Below the pieces are notes generated by a model, which saw only the letters and a program-made list of their open reading frames with translations, made no database searches and was not told where the DNA came from. The position numbers and the translations under genes were made by a program. Below, one piece after another: positions 23,896 through 31,236 of a stretch of 52,782 nt of DNA. The first letter of the stretch is position 1; each line of letters opens with the position of its first letter. This DNA is from JAUVXJ01 sp034430275 (GTDB lineage Bacteria > Chloroflexota > Anaerolineae > UBA7937 > B3-Chlor): contig DAOUEW010000407.1 in the NCBI GenBank assembly GCA_034430275.1, forward strand, positions 1 through 52,782, written 5' to 3'.

Positions 23896-24360
23896 ATGAT
23901 TGACACGGATCTTGAGGTCAGGAGAGAGGGTGGGAGGAAGATACTCGTGGTTGACGACGAGCAGATCATCCTCGACCTCCTAAGGCGGGTGCTGAGTCGT
24001 GAGGGATATCAGGTCACGACCGCGCGCCGCGCCAAGGATGCGGTGAGCGAGGTGAGCGCTGGCAGCTACGATTTGGCGATCGCCGATGTGGATCTGCGCC
24101 GCTCGGATGGATGCGAATTGATGAGCTTGATTGGGGAGACCAGCCCCCACACAGCGCTCGTGGTGATGACAGGCAACCCCGAGGAACGGGTGGTGCGGTA
24201 TGCCCGTGACCATGCCCAGGGGCTACTGTCGAAGCCATTCGCGCTTGAACAGTTGCTGGCGGTCGTGAGTGGCGCCTTGAGCGAGAGAGCGAAAGACGCA
24301 GCTCAGCCTGACGTTGCGTCTTCTTTGAGCCCCTGCCTTCACGTGGGGATAGGGGCATGA
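23896..24360 (+). CDS. Single-domain response regulator (REC)
   Basis: A 154-residue receiver protein without an output domain. ILVVDDEQ gives the acidic pair, LAIADVDLR the phospho-acceptor Asp, LVVMTGN the Thr, and GLLSKPFALEQL the Lys. About 35 residues follow the domain without recognisable structure. ATG at 23896 follows GGAGAGAACG; the longer upstream frame has no ribosome binding site. It likely relays phosphate to another protein. No histidine kinase is encoded nearby. The stop overlaps the next gene's start (ATGA), so the two regulators are coupled. Confidence 0.88.
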   Translation: MIDTDLEVRREGGRKILVVDDEQIILDLLRRVLSREGYQVTTARRAKDAVSEVSAGSYDLAIADVDLRRSDGCELMSLIGETSPHTALVVMTGNPEERVVRYARDHAQGLLSKPFALEQLLAVVSGALSERAKDAAQPDVASSLSPCLHVGIGA

Positions 24361-25136
24361 ACAAGGGAATGCGCATCCTCGTGGTCGACGACGATCGGCC
24401 GATGGCCAAGACGCTCGTCGACGTACTCAACCTCAATAGATACCGAGCTGAGGCTGCGTGCTCGGGCGCGGAAGCACTGGACAAGGTGGGGGAGGATCAC
24501 TTCGACTGCGTCCTCACCGACATCAAGATGCCTGAGGTCAACGGAGTCGATCTACTGAGGGCGATCAAGGGCCTACGTCCTCACATGCCTGTTGTGTTCA
24601 TGACCGCCTATGCGGCCGGTAGCCTGATAAACGAAGGGTTGAGAGAGGGCGCTCTTGCTAGCTTCGTCAAGCCAATCGATATCGACTTGTTGCTCTGCTT
24701 CCTATCTGTGCTGAATGAGCAGCGGTCCATCGTGGTCGTGGATGACGACGCGAAGTTCTGGCACGTAGTGGGAGAGGCCCTGGAGCATCGTGGCTTCGCT
24801 ATGCTGAAGGTTGAGGACCCCGAGGACCTGTTGGAGATCCTCAAGCCTAGCGGACAGGCGGTCTTTCTGGGAAGCAGGTTGAACGGCGTCAAGGGTGTGG
24901 AACTCTTGGAGAAGATCCGAGAGCGGTATGACACGCTTCCGATCGTACTAGCGACCGAGGGACAAGAGGCGGCCTCCGCAGAGGTGGAGGGGGCGCAGAG
25001 CCTGAACGTGTTTGCGTACCTGCACAAGCCCTTCGAGGCCGATGAACTTCTGGGGGTAATGGCCGACATCCGGCGGAGGGAAGTGGGAGCGCTGCTTCGT
25101 CGACGCACTGGCGTACTGGTCGGACAAGTTGCGTAG
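24357..25136 (+). CDS. Tandem-receiver response regulator, second REC lacking its Asp
   Basis: A 259-residue protein of two receiver domains. The first is complete: VVDDDRP, CVLTDIKMP with the phospho-acceptor, VVFMTAYA and ASFVKPIDI. The second begins VVVDDDAKF, but the strand that should end in Asp reads VFLGSRLNG, so the acceptor is lost. Its Lys region YLHKPFEAD is kept. It is therefore a pseudo-receiver that may sense conformation or bind a partner. The C-terminus has only a short basic tail with no DNA-binding domain. The start overlaps the preceding stop. Partner kinase and target are not visible. Confidence 0.85.
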   Translation: MNKGMRILVVDDDRPMAKTLVDVLNLNRYRAEAACSGAEALDKVGEDHFDCVLTDIKMPEVNGVDLLRAIKGLRPHMPVVFMTAYAAGSLINEGLREGALASFVKPIDIDLLLCFLSVLNEQRSIVVVDDDAKFWHVVGEALEHRGFAMLKVEDPEDLLEILKPSGQAVFLGSRLNGVKGVELLEKIRERYDTLPIVLATEGQEAASAEVEGAQSLNVFAYLHKPFEADELLGVMADIRRREVGALLRRRTGVLVGQVA

Positions 25137-25296
25137 CCCAGTCCGGCTCTTGTGCCCTTCCCGACAAGCGCGACCAGTCCTCATACCCGGCTGGTGAGCT
25201 TTGGTGCTGTTGCCAAAAACTTGGCCGAGGCCTATTTGGGATGTCTACACTTCGTCAGTCTGGACAGGCTCGGGGAAGCCCAGGGGGGGAGAAGCG

Positions 25297-25557
25297 GTGG
25301 AAGTCATCCGAGTAGCTACGCGTTCAAAACCCACAGCGGTGGCTGGTGCTATCGCTGCGTCGGTGCGGCAGAGCAACGAAGCCAAGGTCCAGGCTATTGG
25401 TCCTATGGCTGTGAACCAGGCGATGAAGGCCATCGCCGTCGCTCGCTCGTATCTTGCCGTGGACGGCATGACGATCGTGTGCGTACCCAGCTTCATCGAG
25501 GTGCCTGTGGATGGAGGCAAACGCACGGCGATGAGATTCCAGGTGGAGCCACGCTAG
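25297..25557 (+). CDS. spoVS: Stage V sporulation protein S (SpoVS) family
   Basis: An 86-residue protein beginning VEVIRVATRSKPTAVAGAIA and continuing with QAIGPMAVNQAMKAIAVAR and a MRFQVEPR end. This is the complete SpoVS domain, an Alba-like fold proposed to bind nucleic acid. The start is GTG at 25297, 5 nt after GGGGGGAG; upstream codons show no homology. SpoVS acts in sporulation of Bacillus but occurs widely in non-sporulating Chloroflexota and Deinococcus-Thermus, so it does not imply spores. A 160-nt gap separates it from the tandem-receiver gene. Confidence 0.93.
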   Translation: MEVIRVATRSKPTAVAGAIAASVRQSNEAKVQAIGPMAVNQAMKAIAVARSYLAVDGMTIVCVPSFIEVPVDGGKRTAMRFQVEPR

Positions 25558-25668
25558 ATGACGCTCGACAGCGTGGCTGGCCGTGTGTCGTGGCGGCTGA
25601 TGGGCACAAGTGACCGTGCCCTGCAGGGGAGGAGGGCTGTCCACTTTGGCGGTGTGCGGCCTGCGGAT

Positions 25669-26784
25669 CTACTGCCGCAGCGCTGGTAGCTTCTCTCGCA
25701 ACTCCGCTATGGCCTTGGAGGCGTGGCGGCGGGTGATCGCCTTGGTGCTCGCTTCGATGTTTGGCCGGTTGTGATCGTGCAGAGTCCCCTGACCGTACTC
25801 CGCGGCGTAGGAAGCCGGTAGCTCATCTGGGAATTCCTGGTCACTCATGATGCCGTAGGCTAGCGTCCAGGCCCTCGGCATGACGCTCACCTCATAGCCG
25901 CCACCCCCCATTGCCACCCAGCGTGGCGCACATCTCTTGAGTATCCCCACCACCTGTGAGTAGCCTTGCGTGGTGAGAGCCAGGTGTCCGAGAGGGTCCA
26001 GGTAGTGCGTGTCGATCCCCAGTTGGCTGACCACAACGTCAGGCTCGAACCATTGGATCAACGGGGGCACCACCTGCTCGAAAGCCCATACGTAGACCTC
26101 GTCGTCGGTGTAGGGTGCCAGGGGTAGGTTGACCGCAAAGCCCTGTCCGACCCCCCGCCCGGTTTCTCGCACGAAGCCGGTGCCTGGGAAGATGAAGCGC
26201 CCCGATTCGTGCACCGATATCGTCAGCACTCTGTCGGTATCGTAGAAGGCCTCCTGGACACCATCGCCGTGATGCACGTCTATGTCCACGTAGACCACTC
26301 GGAGCCCCTGGGCGAGCAAGGAGTGGATGAGCACGGCGAGGTCGTTGAAGATGCAGAATCCGGAGGCGTAGTTGGCGCGGGCGTGATGCATCCCTCCGGC
26401 AGGGCTGAAGGCCACGTCGACCTCGCCGCTGGTGACCAATTCAGTAGCCCGCAGCGCAGCGCCAACCTTCAGGCCAGCTATCTCGTACATGCCCTCGAAA
26501 ACGGGGTTGTCGCCTGGACCGAAGTTGTACTGGCTGGCCGCGTAGGTGGACTCCCCACTGCTGAGGCTGCGGACGGCGTCCACGTACTCCTTGGTGTGGA
26601 AGAGCAGTAGCTGGTCGGTGGTGGCGGGCCTGGGAGCTACAAGCCGCGAGTTGTGCCCATCGAACGCCTCATAGGCCGTCATCAGTTCGTAGGCTCGCTG
26701 TAATCGTTCAGGTCTCAGCGGATGGTTCTCGTCATGCCCGATTTGCCACAGTTCTTCCGATAGCACGACAGCGGTCTTGGACAT
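25669..26784 (-). CDS. AcuC-like class I histone deacetylase-fold protein
   Basis: A zinc deacetylase of the arginase/HDAC fold. The catalytic region shows GGMHHARANYASGFCIFND (the His pair) and YVDIDVHHGDGVQEAFY (metal Asp and His). The distal metal Asp lies in SQLGIDTHYLDPLG. GGGGYEV supplies the Gly-Gly-Gly-Tyr motif with the transition-state Tyr. At 371 residues it matches AcuC, which deacetylates acetyl-CoA synthetase or other acetyl-lysine proteins. ATG is at 26782-26784. It follows yjbQ on the same strand after 45 nt and may share its transcript. The C-terminal 40 residues are basic and helical. Confidence 0.92.
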   Translation of the reverse strand: MSKTAVVLSEELWQIGHDENHPLRPERLQRAYELMTAYEAFDGHNSRLVAPRPATTDQLLLFHTKEYVDAVRSLSSGESTYAASQYNFGPGDNPVFEGMYEIAGLKVGAALRATELVTSGEVDVAFSPAGGMHHARANYASGFCIFNDLAVLIHSLLAQGLRVVYVDIDVHHGDGVQEAFYDTDRVLTISVHESGRFIFPGTGFVRETGRGVGQGFAVNLPLAPYTDDEVYVWAFEQVVPPLIQWFEPDVVVSQLGIDTHYLDPLGHLALTTQGYSQVVGILKRCAPRWVAMGGGGYEVSVMPRAWTLAYGIMSDQEFPDELPASYAAEYGQGTLHDHNRPNIEASTKAITRRHASKAIAELREKLPALRQ

Positions 26785-26829
26785 CTACCTATCTCGTGAG
26801 GCGACCCTGGATTGTCTTCTCCGGTGGAG

Positions 26830-27246
26830 TCATTCGCCCATGATTTGCAGGACTAGTCTGCGATCGTGGGGCCGGACGTCGAAGTCGAGGAATACGATCT
26901 GCTGCCACGTGCCAAGGGTGAGCCGTTCGCTCACGAAGGGCACACTCAGAGACGCTCCCAGCAGCGCCGCCCGCACGTGGCTGTGGCCGTTGCCGTCTCC
27001 CCAGCGCAGGTTGTGACGATACTCCAGGTCCTGGGGCACCAGACGGTCGAACAGTGTCTGCAAGTCCGTGACAGCGCCCGATTCGTATTCGATAGTCGTC
27101 AGCGAACTGGTGGCGCTCGGAGTGAAGATGGTGACCACGCCGTCTTTGACCCCGGACTCCGCGACCTTACGCGCCACAGAATCTGTGATGTCCACCACCT
27201 GGCCGTTGCCCCGCGTGTTGAAGCTGATGCTCTCTGTGACAACCAT
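26830..27246 (-). CDS. YjbQ/UPF0047-family protein
   Basis: A 138-residue UPF0047 protein. The signature GDGNGHSHVRAALLGASLSV carries the conserved His residues, with an earlier VTIFTPSATSSLTTIEYE block. Relatives have weak thiamine-phosphate synthase activity and a metal-binding trimer fold, but their physiological role is not settled. ATG lies at 27244-27246 behind AAAGG. It lies directly downstream of the tRNA operon terminator on the same strand and ahead of the acuC-like gene. Confidence 0.92.
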   Translation of the reverse strand: MVVTESISFNTRGNGQVVDITDSVARKVAESGVKDGVVTIFTPSATSSLTTIEYESGAVTDLQTLFDRLVPQDLEYRHNLRWGDGNGHSHVRAALLGASLSVPFVSERLTLGTWQQIVFLDFDVRPHDRRLVLQIMGE

Positions 27247-27285
27247 GCGTGACGACCTTTCTGTGGAAACGTAACTCTCTACAAC

Positions 27286-27317
27286 AAAGGCCCTTCTCGA
27301 TTTCGAGGAGGGCTTTC
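27286..27317 (-). terminator. Intrinsic terminator of the tRNA operon
   Basis: An 11-bp stem, GCCCTTCTCGA (27290-27300) with TCGAGGAGGGC (27303-27313) and one wobble pair, has a 2-nt turn. On the minus strand it is followed by CCTTTGTTG. It lies 15 nt beyond the last tRNA. Confidence 0.65.
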
Positions 27318-27331
27318 TGATACGCGTGCGG

Positions 27332-27407
27332 TGGTGGGCCCACCAGGATTCGAACCTGGGACCAACCGGTTATGAGCCGGTCGCTCTGACCACTGAGCTA
27401 TGGGCCC
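27332..27407 (-). tRNA. tRNA-Met-type (anticodon CAT)
   Basis: The minus strand folds fully. The acceptor is GGGCCCA/TGGGCCC with discriminator A and an encoded CCA (27332-27334). The anticodon stem ACCGG/CCGGT encloses CTCATAA, anticodon CAT at 27372-27374. The T-arm is CCAGGTTCGAATCCTGG. The acceptor starts with a normal G-C pair, so it is not the initiator. Elongator Met is likelier, but a TilS-modified Ile tRNA has the same anticodon and is not excluded. Confidence 0.9.
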
Positions 27408-27415
27408 CGTTGAGG

Positions 27416-27488
27416 AGCGGGAGACGAGATTCGAACTCGCGATCCTCTGCTTGGAAGGCAGATGCTTTGCCAACTAAGCTACTCCCGC
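27416..27488 (-). tRNA. tRNA-Gly (anticodon TCC)
   Basis: The acceptor is GCGGGAG/CTCCCGC with discriminator T. The anticodon stem CTGC/GCAG has loop CTTCCAA, anticodon TCC at 27453-27455. The T-arm is GCGAGTTCGAATCTCGT. CCA is not encoded. It is the middle member of the three-tRNA operon. Confidence 0.95.
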
Positions 27489-27515
27489 TGGATAGCCGCC
27501 AGAGCGGCAAGCTAG

Positions 27516-27588
27516 TCGGGGTGATAGGACTTGAACCTACGACCTCGGCGTCCCAAACGCCGCGCGCTCCCACCTGCGCCACACCCCG
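27516..27588 (-). tRNA. tRNA-Pro (anticodon TGG)
   Basis: The acceptor is CGGGGTG/CACCCCG with discriminator A. The anticodon stem GGCG/CGCC has loop TTTGGGA, anticodon TGG at 27553-27555. The D-arm GGCGCAGGTGGGAGCGC is typical of tRNA-Pro. CCA is not encoded. It is the first member of the operon. Confidence 0.95.
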
Positions 27589-27600
27589 ATGCACACTGGT

Positions 27601-27629
27601 ATTATAGTCGATCGCTGGCTGGAGGTCAA
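27601..27629 (-). promoter_or_regulatory. Strong sigma70-type promoter for the tRNA operon
   Basis: On the minus strand TTGACC (27624-27629) and a perfect TATAAT (27601-27606) are 17 bp apart. The start near 27594 is just upstream of tRNA-Pro. Confidence 0.8.
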
Positions 27630-27763
27630 GGATTACCCCTGTCGGTGTCCCGCGATGGTGCAGTGTATCCTCCGCGCACTAGCCGCTCACCGCTGTCAGG
27701 CCGGTGAAGGACTGCCGGCTTGCCGGGCGTTGCGGCTCTACCCCGCGCCACAGGTCGAGCCTA

Positions 27764-27792
27764 TTGGCTCTCGTGTGCGGTTGTGGTAACAT
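27764..27792 (+). promoter_or_regulatory. Possible promoter of the MEMO-family gene
   Basis: TTGGCT (27764-27769) and TAACAT (27787-27792) are 17 bp apart, each a 4 of 6 match. The position suits the ATG at 27827. The rest of the 240-nt gap from the tRNA promoter holds nothing I recognise. Confidence 0.4.
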
Positions 27793-27826
27793 ATCGCCGA
27801 GTGAACGACGGGCAGGATGGGCGAGG

Positions 27827-29053
27827 ATGTCGTTTAGACCAAAGCTGCGGGACCTTGAGGTCCACGTCGTCGACCAGTCTGGGCAGCGCGGCGTCTTGCT
27901 ACGTGATCCCCTGGGGGTCAGTGAGCGGGCGATCTTCCTGCCCATGAAGCTTGCGCCCCTGCTCCAACTATGCGATGGCACCCGTGACGAGGCTGGACTG
28001 CGTGCGTCACTGGCTGTTCGAGCCGGAGTCCAGATAGGGCCGACGACGTTGGGACAGGTACTGGCGCAAATGGACGAGGCTCTGCTGCTGGACAACGATC
28101 GTTTCGCTGAAGCCCACGAAGCTGCGTTGGCTGCATTCCGTACATCGACGTTTCGTCCGCCCGTGCTGGCCGGCCAGAGCTACCCGGCCGATGCGGAGGC
28201 GCTGGAGGCCGCTCTCGGATCCTACGTCGCTGAGGCCCTCACAGCCGAGCAGACACTAGATGAGGTGGAAGGACGCGAAGTGAGAGGGCTGATCAGTCCG
28301 CACATCGACTACCAGCGGGGTGGACCGATCTACGCTGGCGTCTGGCAGGGGGCGGAAGAGGCGATCAAGGAGGTCGAACTGGCGATCATCTTGGGGACCG
28401 ACCACATCGGTGGTGCCAAGCTCACGCTGACACATCAGAGATACGCAACCCCTTGGGGTGTGCTCCCCACTGCCAGCGATGTCGTGGATCGGGTCGCGCG
28501 TGCCGTGGGGCCGGAAGCCGTGTTTGCCAAGGAGCTCCACCACCGCGTTGAGCACTCTATCGAACTGGCGGCGGTATGGCTGCATTTCCTGCTGGGTGGC
28601 GTGCACTGCTCGCTGGTGCCTGTATTGTGCGGCGGCTTCGAGGCCTTCGTGGATGAAGACGCGAATCCCGCCGAGGATGCGGACCTGGCCGCCTGTCTGG
28701 ATGTGCTGCAGGAGACCGTGTCCTCCCGCAGGACGATGATCGTTGCCGCAGGGGATCTGGCGCACGTGGGGCCCGCCTTCGGTGACAGTTACGGTATCGA
28801 TTTCGTCCAGAAGGCTCGTCTGAAGACAGCAGACGAGGAGATGCTGAATCTGATCTGTGCAGGCGACGAGGAAGCACTCCTGGAGCTGGTCAGAGCGGAG
28901 GGCGACCGGAGGCGGGTCTGCGGCCTGCCGCCCATCTATCTCGCTCTGCGCTTGCTGGGGGAGACAGAAGGGGTGGTCACCGGTTACGCCCAGTGTCCCG
29001 CCGATAGTCAGGGGACGTCGTTCGTGTCGATCTGTGGAGTCTTGCTTTCCTAG
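27827..29053 (+). CDS. MEMO-family (AmmeMemoRadiSam B) protein with PqqD-like N-terminal domain
   Basis: A 408-residue two-domain protein. Residues 1 to about 110 look like a PqqD-type winged helix (LAPLLQLCDGTRDEAGLRAS and DEALLLDND). From about 118 (VLAGQSYPAD) to the end is a MEMO domain: GLISPHIDYQRGG with the metal-site His, AIILGTDHIG, then VEHSIELAAVWLHFLL, and near the end AAGDLAHVGPAFGD. MEMO proteins bind copper or iron and in bacteria occur with AMMECR1 and a radical SAM protein; those partners are not in this window. PqqD-like domains usually present peptides to radical SAM enzymes, so a peptide- or protein-linked role is possible. ATG 27827 follows GCGAGG. Confidence 0.87.
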   Translation: MSFRPKLRDLEVHVVDQSGQRGVLLRDPLGVSERAIFLPMKLAPLLQLCDGTRDEAGLRASLAVRAGVQIGPTTLGQVLAQMDEALLLDNDRFAEAHEAALAAFRTSTFRPPVLAGQSYPADAEALEAALGSYVAEALTAEQTLDEVEGREVRGLISPHIDYQRGGPIYAGVWQGAEEAIKEVELAIILGTDHIGGAKLTLTHQRYATPWGVLPTASDVVDRVARAVGPEAVFAKELHHRVEHSIELAAVWLHFLLGGVHCSLVPVLCGGFEAFVDEDANPAEDADLAACLDVLQETVSSRRTMIVAAGDLAHVGPAFGDSYGIDFVQKARLKTADEEMLNLICAGDEEALLELVRAEGDRRRVCGLPPIYLALRLLGETEGVVTGYAQCPADSQGTSFVSICGVLLS

Positions 29054-29060
29054 CCCCGAT

Positions 29061-30944
29061 TCATACCTCCGGCACCTGGAAGCTCGCCACGTCTTGCAGG
29101 AGGAAGTCCAGGCCCAGCCTGCGTAGACTCTCCTCGCTGGGCACGGTGTTCTGGGAATCCCAGCCGAAGCGGGCCAGGATCTCGCTGCGCATAGTCTGGT
29201 AGTCCACGGTGATGCCCTTGAGCCTGCCTTCCCCCAGCGGCGGCTCTCCAACCATACGCCCAGGCACGTTCCTCGTCAGAGGGTTGTGGCGTTCACGCAG
29301 GTTGAAGATGTGGCGCATAGTTCCTATGCGCATGCCGGTGTCCCACACGTCTTCCAGAGTGTACTTCCACCCCGTGACCGCGGTGAGCTGTTTGGCGATC
29401 AACTCGATGTGATAGACGAAGTGGCCAAACATGCACAGTCCCGCCGAGTTGACCACGTGCATGGAGGTCCACAGCTTGTAGAAGTCCTCGGCCTGTCCCT
29501 CGTAGACGTACTTGTACTTCGTACCTCGGACCCTGATGCCGGGCGGTGACCAAGCGCCGCCTTGGGTATGACGACCAGGTGTGGCGTCGATCAAGTATGT
29601 GGTGGCCAGAGCAGGCATGAATCTGGGATCGTGGCCCGGCAGTTCCTCTCCGCACACGTGGATGGCGTACTGCTCCGCGCCACGACCGATCCTCTCCGCA
29701 GCTAGCTTCGCCCCATCGGCCAGCAGATCGCCGAACCCCTCGCGTCTGGCGATGCTCTCAGCGAGAGCGACGATCGCTGCGTGGTTCCCCCAGGTCAACT
29801 CGAGGCCATCCGTCTCCTGCGTGTTGATGATACCTTCTTCGAAACACTCGATGGCGAAGCCAATGGTCGCACCGACTGAGATGGTGTCCAAGCCGTACTC
29901 GTTGCAGATCTCGTTGGCCTTGACGATGGAGTGCAGGTTGTCGTTGAGGAGATTGGTGCCGAAGGACCACAGTGTCTCGTACTCTGGCTTGTGTCCCAGC
30001 GAGCCGGGCATGGCAGATAGTGCGTAGGGGCCTTGGTCCACTTCCACCCAGCCCCCGCAAGCGATGGGGCAGCCCCAACAACCGTATCTCTTGGCCTGTA
30101 GCGCGACGACAGATTCTTCGCCAATCCTCTCGGCCTTGTTCAATGGGAAGTGGGCCGGGCCGGCGCCCCCCCAATTCCTCACAGGGGAGTCTCCGCTTTG
30201 GGCCGAGGCGGCTGTCCCGGAGCATGTCCCGTAGTCGTGAAGAGATGAGGCGAAGGAACTTGGCTTCTTCTGGTACTCTCTTCTCAGTGCTGCGATGCCC
30301 TTCTTGTCAGCCAGCGGCACCTTGAGGCTGCCCTTCACCACCACTGCCTTCAGGTTCTTGGAACCCATCACGGCGCCCAGGCCGCTGCGTCCGGCTGCCC
30401 TCCCACCGTCGTTGACCACGCATGCCATCAGCGATCGTTGCTCGCCCGCGGTGCCGACGGAGGCGATCTGGATGTCCTGGCCTAGTTCGTCCTTCAGGGT
30501 GCGCTCCAGAGCGGCAACGTTCTTGCCCCACAGAAAGGCAGCGTCTCGCAGCTCGGCTCGACCTTCATTGACGTAAAGATACACCGGTCGCTCCGCGATT
30601 CCCTCAACCAGGATTCCATCGAAGCCAGCGGACTTCAAGCGGGGGCCGAAAGACCCTCCACAGTTGGCATCACCCCATGTGTTCGTCTTGGGTGACTTGC
30701 CGAGGACGGTGAACCTGGACCCGATGAGAGCCGGGGTGCCGGTGAGAGGCCCGGTCATGAAGCCCAGAATGTTGTGCGTACCAAGGGCATCCACGCCCGG
30801 TCTCATGCGCTGGTACAGCAGGTACGCGCCCGTGCCGTAGCCACCGATGTACTCTCGACACACCGTCTCTTCGAGAGATTCCTCTGCGAGTGTTCCGTTA
30901 GACAGATCGACATTGAGGATCTTCCCCATGTAGCCGCCTGTCAT
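29061..30944 (-). CDS. aor: Aldehyde:ferredoxin oxidoreductase (tungstopterin enzyme)
   Basis: A 627-residue AOR-family enzyme that oxidises aldehydes to acids with ferredoxin in the cytoplasm of anaerobes. It uses a tungsten bis-pterin and a 4Fe-4S cluster. The N-terminal domain MGKILNVDLSNGTLAEE and GGYGTGAYLLY are typical. TWGDANCGGSFGPRLKSAGF is the pterin-binding region. The cluster cysteines are CWGCPIAC plus the distal Cys in SAGLCMFGHF. DATPGRHTQGG is the second pterin motif. ATG at 30942-30944 is 6 nt after AAGGAG. It is convergent with the MEMO gene. No electron-transfer partner gene is adjacent. The substrate within the AOR/FOR/GOR subgroups cannot be fixed by eye. Confidence 0.92.
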   Translation of the reverse strand: MTGGYMGKILNVDLSNGTLAEESLEETVCREYIGGYGTGAYLLYQRMRPGVDALGTHNILGFMTGPLTGTPALIGSRFTVLGKSPKTNTWGDANCGGSFGPRLKSAGFDGILVEGIAERPVYLYVNEGRAELRDAAFLWGKNVAALERTLKDELGQDIQIASVGTAGEQRSLMACVVNDGGRAAGRSGLGAVMGSKNLKAVVVKGSLKVPLADKKGIAALRREYQKKPSSFASSLHDYGTCSGTAASAQSGDSPVRNWGGAGPAHFPLNKAERIGEESVVALQAKRYGCWGCPIACGGWVEVDQGPYALSAMPGSLGHKPEYETLWSFGTNLLNDNLHSIVKANEICNEYGLDTISVGATIGFAIECFEEGIINTQETDGLELTWGNHAAIVALAESIARREGFGDLLADGAKLAAERIGRGAEQYAIHVCGEELPGHDPRFMPALATTYLIDATPGRHTQGGAWSPPGIRVRGTKYKYVYEGQAEDFYKLWTSMHVVNSAGLCMFGHFVYHIELIAKQLTAVTGWKYTLEDVWDTGMRIGTMRHIFNLRERHNPLTRNVPGRMVGEPPLGEGRLKGITVDYQTMRSEILARFGWDSQNTVPSEESLRRLGLDFLLQDVASFQVPEV

Positions 30945-31194
30945 TTTGGTCTCCTTTCTCGATGGAGGAGGGATGGACACGCCCTGGTGCGAGCCGGCGT
31001 GCTATGTTTGGACTTACTGATAGATGCCTACAGAGAGCGTGGCGGATCTCCGCGCCCAGGTTCCCAACCGGGCCCAGGTGGATAGGTCTTGTCCCTGGAG
31101 CAACGGTCCCTGCCACGGGATTGTAAGCTGCATGGGCTGCTACTTCAAGGGTTACACACGGCCTGGCACTCTCGCCACACACCACCTTGGCGGG

Positions 31195-31200
31195 TATAAT
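31195..31200 (+). promoter_or_regulatory. Perfect -10 box upstream of larA
   Basis: TATAAT at 31195-31200 lies 36 nt before the larA ATG. No convincing -35 box is present at 16-18 bp. An activator-dependent or weak promoter is possible. The 30945-31236 gap otherwise contains no gene that I can support. Confidence 0.45.
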
Positions 31201-31236
31201 AGGCACAGACCGCGGTTTTCGCTCGCAGAGGTGGAG

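Noticed and set aside
25297..25557. SpoVS taken as evidence of endospore formation
   Set aside because: The family is widespread in non-sporulating Chloroflexota and Deinococcus-Thermus, and no other sporulation gene is present here.
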